Source: Halomarinibacterium sp041392205 (lineage in GTDB: Bacteria > Bacteroidota > Bacteroidia > Flavobacteriales > Flavobacteriaceae). From it: a DNA stretch of 23,309 bases. Where the stretch lies: contig JAWKMO010000025.1 of NCBI GenBank assembly GCA_041392205.1, positions 1 through 23,309 of the forward strand, in the 5' to 3' direction. The position numbers and the translations under genes are program-made. This document shows, one piece after another, positions 16,183-23,309 of the stretch (the first letter of the stretch is position 1; every line of letters starts with the position of its first letter). The notes under the pieces are model-generated. The model saw nothing but the letters and a program-made list of their open reading frames with translations. It did not search any database and was not told where the DNA came from.

Positions 16183-16237
16183 TACCTGAGATTTTTTTGA
16201 GGGCTTTTTGTTGTGATTTTAGATTATTTAAGATTAT

Positions 16238-17730
<1,493 letters not shown>

Positions 17731-17870
17731 CTAGAGAAGTTACGCAAGAGGTCTGTAAGATCTCTAATTTTTTACTTGGTCTAGCTGTCAATTTTAATTA
17801 TTAAGTCTAAAGACATTAGTATCAGCATATCAAAACTGATTACTGAATACTGAACACTAAGGACATAAGA
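17731..17870 (+). other. 16S to tRNA-Ile spacer with processing-helix 3' strand
   Basis: It contains the 3' strand of the 16S processing helix (17769-17798). It also has a 7-nt tandem repeat, CTGATTA-CTGAATA-CTGAACA (17836-17856). No gene is seen. Confidence 0.7.
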
Positions 17871-17944
17871 AGTCCCATAGCTCAGCTGGTTAGAGCGCTA
17901 CACTGATAATGTAGAGGTCGGCAGTTCGAGTCTGCCTGGGACTA
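17871..17944 (+). tRNA. tRNA-Ile (GAT)
   Basis: 74 nt form a complete cloverleaf: acceptor AGTCCCA with TGGGACT (7 bp), D-arm GCTC/GAGC, anticodon stem CTACA/TGTAG with loop CTGATAA (anticodon GAT, 17905-17907), T-arm GGCAG/CTGCC with loop TTCGAGT, and discriminator A. CCA is not encoded. Its place between 16S and 23S is standard. Confidence 0.98.
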
Positions 17945-18080
17945 CAGATTTAAGATTAAGGATTTATGGATTTAGATTTTTGATTTTAAAACGTTCATTA
18001 AAAAAATAGAAAAGAGATTTTTAGAAGTTGAGAGAGTTCAACAATCGTTAATCGTAGTTCAACACTCTGAAATCGATTAC
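17945..18080 (+). other. tRNA-Ile to tRNA-Ala spacer
   Basis: AT-rich sequence with loosely repeated GATTTA/GATTTT units near 17946-17990 and a partial GTTCATT (17993-17999) recalling the boxA-like motif. No gene is seen. Confidence 0.6.
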
Positions 18081-18154
18081 GGGGAATTAGCTCAGCTGGC
18101 TAGAGCGCCTGCCTTGCACGCAGGAGGTCAAGGGTTCGACTCCCTTATTCTCCA
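18081..18154 (+). tRNA. tRNA-Ala (TGC)
   Basis: 74 nt cloverleaf: acceptor GGGGAAT with ATTCTCC, including the G3-U70 pair that marks alanine tRNAs. Anticodon stem CCTGC/GCAGG has loop CTTGCAC (anticodon TGC, 18115-18117). T-arm is AAGGG/CCCTT with loop TTCGACT, and the discriminator is A. CCA is not encoded. Every stem pairs fully. Confidence 0.98.
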
Positions 18155-18352
18155 CGAAAATCAATTCGTTAATTGGTTAATTAGCTAATGAGACAATGCA
18201 ATTGGTTCATTAGTTGGATTTTCAGATTTTCAGATTGAATAACCGTTCATTGACATATTGGAAAAAGAAATACGAGAAAATTAATTTTTTCAGTTAAAGA
18301 CTTTAAAAAAAGTTTTTAGCGATAAGTAAACTCATTAAAGAGCAAAAAAGTA
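18155..18352 (+). other. tRNA-Ala to 23S spacer with boxA-like site and 23S processing strand
   Basis: 18155-18240 is AT-rich with small inverted repeats (CTAATGA/TCATTAG) and a doubled ATTTTCAG. The 16-bp boxA-like repeat is at 18245-18260. 18250-18274 is the 5' strand of the 23S processing helix, pairing with 21238-21262. No gene is seen. Confidence 0.75.
18245..18260 (+). promoter_or_regulatory. second boxA-like site, before 23S
   Basis: Identical over 16 bases (GTTCATTGACATATTG) to the copy in the 16S leader at 16093-16108. E. coli rrn operons also carry a boxA in the leader and in the 16S-23S spacer. Confidence 0.7.
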
Positions 18353-21164
<2,812 letters not shown>

Positions 21165-21355
21165 GCGCTTCTCCCCTCCTAAGGAGGGGAGGGCAACTCT
21201 TTGACTCTTAAAATGATACTTACAAATTACTTGGATACGTATCCCTTTTTCCTTTATGTTAAGATATTTATCCTCGCAGATGCGGGGATCTTTTCCTTGC
21301 ACAGGTAAAGAACTCTCTCAATAGAGATTCCTACCTTCGCAGGAATTGAAAAACT
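21165..21355 (+). other. 23S-5S spacer with three hairpins and 23S processing strand
   Basis: Hairpins: CTCCCCTCC/GGAGGGGAG (21171-21191), ATCCTCGC/GCGGGGAT (21270-21289) and ATTCCT/AGGAAT (21327-21346). The 3' strand of the 23S processing helix (21238-21262) lies between the first two. No gene is seen. Confidence 0.75.
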
Positions 21356-21462
21356 AAGGTGGTTACTGCGTCGGGGCTCACCCCTTACCATTCCGAACAG
21401 GGAAGTTAAGCCCGACTGCGCCGATGATACTGCAGCAATGTGGAAAAGTAGGTCGCCGCCTT
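21356..21462 (+). rRNA. rrf: 5S ribosomal RNA
   Basis: About 107 nt. Terminal helix AAGGTGG/CCGCCTT (21356-21362 with 21456-21462), and the conserved core CCATTCCGAACAGGGAAGTT and AAGTAGGTCGCCGCC. This is the expected last RNA of the operon, followed at once by a terminator. Confidence 0.95.
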
Positions 21463-21467
21463 CTTGT

Positions 21468-21502
21468 AAAGCCCTTCATTTTATTTATGAAGGGCTTTTT
21501 TA
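21468..21502 (+). terminator. Rho-independent terminator of the rRNA operon
   Basis: A 12-bp stem, AAAGCCCTTCAT with ATGAAGGGCTTT (21468-21479 with 21487-21498), with a 7-nt loop and a T-run extending to 21501, starting 6 bp after 5S. The remaining gap to 21602 is AT-rich with no exact -7 box. Confidence 0.95.
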
Positions 21503-21602
21503 TTAGCTATATTTTATGACTAAATAAAATTTATAGTGTTATTATTATTTTGAGTATCTTAATGGTTTCAAATTGTTTTATAACGAACCAAAATATAATT
21601 CT

Positions 21603-23207
21603 ATGAAACCAAAAACTAACTTAATTCAAACATTCTTCTGGTGTTTAATAGTCATATTTGTGCATGCTACATCACTAAAAGCACAAGAAAGGATTGCTGT
21701 TCTTCAAAACCCCTTTGTTTTATTACTTGATCCTGATAATGGGGCTATTATAGATCCCACTTTTATAGACTTAACTCCATTAAGCCCTGGAACTCCCAAG
21801 GCAATCATTCAAGTTAATGAAGAGATTTGGATAAGTGACCAACTAGAAGACAGAATTGATCGATTTGGTTTAGATGGTAGCTATTTGAGTACAATAAGTG
21901 GGGGTTTAGATAATATTAAAGGGATGGCTATAATTAATAATACAGAAGTTTGGGTAGCCAACGCAGGTACATTGGGAGCTCCTGGAAATGCTATAGTTCG
22001 ATTTGATTTTGACGGAAACAACCTTGGATTTTATGACACTTCTTCAAGTGGTTCTTCTTTTGATTTTATTGATACTGGTAGCGAAGTGTATATTTCATAC
22101 ATAAATACAGGGTCTAGAATTGAACGCAGGGATTATTCTGGAAATGTATTAGGGAATATTGTAGATCCAAATATTGTTAATTTTATTCAGCAAATAGAAG
22201 TTAATACAACCAATAATTCTGTTTATGCTGCTGTTTTTAGCACTTTGGCACCTAACGCTTCGGGATTATATGAGTTTGCTATTAGTGATGGGTCGATACT
22301 TAATTATTGGGGCGCGCAAGGTAGTTTGCGTGGCGTGGCTCAATTAGGAGATGGAAATATATTAATTTCGAATGGTTCTGGCGTTCATATTTTAAATACA
22401 GGGACGGGTAGCACTACTAATATCTCAGCAGGTACTAGTCAATTTTTTGGGAGGTTAAATCTATCCCCTTGTACGCCTCCACCAACCCCAACAGGTGATG
22501 CTAATCAAACCTTTAATGAAGGGGCAACACTTGCAGATATTGTTATTGATCCTATTACAGTTACTTGGTTTGCTACTGAATTGGATGCTTTAGCTAACAC
22601 CAACCCTTTACCAAATACTACGGTATTGCAAGATGGTACAACGTATTGGGCAGTAAATATTGAAGGGGATTGTTTAAGTGTTCCATTTGCCGTTACTGTT
22701 ACCGTTTTGTGTAACCCTCCATCAACACCAACAGGAGATGCTAATCAAACTTTTAATGAAGGAGCAACACTTGCAGATATTGTAATTGATCCTATTACAG
22801 TTACTTGGTTTGCTACTGAATTGGATGCTTTAGCTAATACCAACCCTTTACCAAATACTACAGTATTGGAAGATGGCACAACGTATTGGGCAGTAAATAT
22901 TGTTAATGATTGTTTAAGCGATCCTTTTGCTGTAACGGTTACTCTTATATTTTTGGGATTGGATGAATTTTCTGAAAATAATATAAAGCTATTTCCTAAT
23001 CCTATAAAAAATATAGTTACTATTCAATCAAACGATATAATAATGGAACAATTGGCGATATTCGATATGCTAGGAAAAAGAATTATGAATTTTGAAAATG
23101 TAGGAACTTCTTACCATTTGGATATATCCAGCTTAAGCTCTGGAATGTATCTATTGAATGTAAAAGTAAACGGAAAAATTCTGTCTAAGAAAATAATTAA
23201 ACAGTAA
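21603..23207 (+). CDS. T9SS-secreted protein: propeller-like N-terminus, two Ig-like repeats, type A sorting tail
   Basis: This is a 534-residue protein from the ATG at 21603; an in-frame TTG 30 bp earlier would only extend the cytoplasmic end of the signal peptide. The signal peptide is about residues 1-27, ending LKAQ. Residues ~30-285 hold repeated strand patterns (EEIWISDQLEDRIDRFGLDG, TEVWVANAG, NAIVRFDFDGN) like NHL/beta-propeller blades. Two 80-residue repeats (~290-369 and ~370-449, each starting near PTGDANQTF with WFATELDALANTNPLP) resemble CHU_C-associated Ig-like domains. The last ~80 residues (IKLFPNP..., FDMLGKRI, ISSLSSGMYLLNVKVNGK) are a type A T9SS sorting domain. It is therefore exported and probably surface-anchored or released. 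Ligand unknown. It stands alone with its own terminator. Confidence 0.9.
   Translation: MKPKTNLIQTFFWCLIVIFVHATSLKAQERIAVLQNPFVLLLDPDNGAIIDPTFIDLTPLSPGTPKAIIQVNEEIWISDQLEDRIDRFGLDGSYLSTISGGLDNIKGMAIINNTEVWVANAGTLGAPGNAIVRFDFDGNNLGFYDTSSSGSSFDFIDTGSEVYISYINTGSRIERRDYSGNVLGNIVDPNIVNFIQQIEVNTTNNSVYAAVFSTLAPNASGLYEFAISDGSILNYWGAQGSLRGVAQLGDGNILISNGSGVHILNTGTGSTTNISAGTSQFFGRLNLSPCTPPPTPTGDANQTFNEGATLADIVIDPITVTWFATELDALANTNPLPNTTVLQDGTTYWAVNIEGDCLSVPFAVTVTVLCNPPSTPTGDANQTFNEGATLADIVIDPITVTWFATELDALANTNPLPNTTVLEDGTTYWAVNIVNDCLSDPFAVTVTLIFLGLDEFSENNIKLFPNPIKNIVTIQSNDIIMEQLAIFDMLGKRIMNFENVGTSYHLDISSLSSGMYLLNVKVNGKILSKKIIKQ
22470..22949 (+). repeat. 240-bp tandem repeat inside the T9SS protein gene
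   Basis: Two copies with a period of exactly 240 bp (80 codons). Over the 180 bp I compared (22501-22680 against 22741-22920) I count 13 differences, about 93% identity. Five of them cluster at 22663-22667 (codons EG against VN). The outer edges are approximate. Confidence 0.9.
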
Positions 23208-23214
23208 ATTTTGA

Positions 23215-23248
23215 GAAAAAAAGAGGGGTTTATTCCCCTCTTTTTTTT
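23215..23248 (+). terminator. Rho-independent terminator after the T9SS protein gene
   Basis: GAGGGG/CCCCTC stem (23223-23228 with 23235-23240), extended by A-run/T-run pairing, 6-nt loop, T-run to 23248. Begins 8 bp after the stop. The last 61 bases of the window are AT-rich and show nothing else. Confidence 0.93.
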
Positions 23249-23309
23249 CTTAAAATTGATTCAAAATAAAAAAATTATTAAAATTTTTATAAAACACTTT
23301 CTACATTTT

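Overview
The window looks like a chromosomal segment of a marine-type member of the Flavobacteriaceae (Bacteroidota). The evidence is AT-rich coding DNA, gldF/gldG gliding genes beside dnaN, the phoH-purC pair, a DUF4294 gene next to an M42 peptidase, a type IX secretion (T9SS) sorting tail, Bacteroidota-type -7 boxes (TAnnTTTG), and a 16S-Ile-Ala-23S-5S operon with Flavobacteriia-like signature sequence.

Layout. 1-912 (+): the 3' end of a DUF4870 membrane protein and a DUF1573 exported protein closed by a terminator. 1006-6841 (-): a small lipoprotein, dnaN with its own promoter and terminator, and a tightly packed run transcribed as SAM hydrolase (DUF62) > ABM protein > GNAT > gldF > gldG. 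A 115-bp divergent promoter region follows. 6957-8860 (+): phoH and purC, joined by a TAATG overlap. 8857-10119 (-): a PagL-like outer-membrane protein. 10186-11574 (+): a Na+/alanine-type symporter. 11567-15054 (-): an SGNH-like protein and an MBOAT O-acyltransferase (a probable polysaccharide O-acetylation pair) behind an M42 aminopeptidase. 15159-15848 (+): DUF4294. 15971-21502 (+): a complete rRNA operon with promoter, boxA-like sites, tRNA-Ile(GAT), tRNA-Ala(TGC) and terminator. 21603-23207 (+): a T9SS-exported protein with a nearly identical internal tandem repeat and its own terminator.

How the parts relate. Most genes are housekeeping (replication clamp, purine synthesis, translation RNA) or cell-surface genes (gliding ABC transporter, surface polysaccharide acylation, lipid A modification, T9SS cargo). 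I found no mobile element, CRISPR array, toxin-antitoxin or defence locus, and I do not claim a new system.

The most unusual signal is in the rRNA operon. The mature 16S and 23S sequences differ from near-universal bacterial rRNA at many positions, mainly 1-5 nt indels. The tRNAs, the long-range processing helices and every flanking coding gene look intact. This is either an unpolished multicopy region in the assembly or a truly aberrant rRNA copy. The operon also shows clear architecture: a long 16S processing helix with a hairpin domain inserted into one strand, a matching 23S helix, two 16-bp boxA-containing repeats, a tRNA T-arm-like fold in the leader, and three hairpins between 23S and 5S. 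All comparisons with other organisms are from memory; no search was run.
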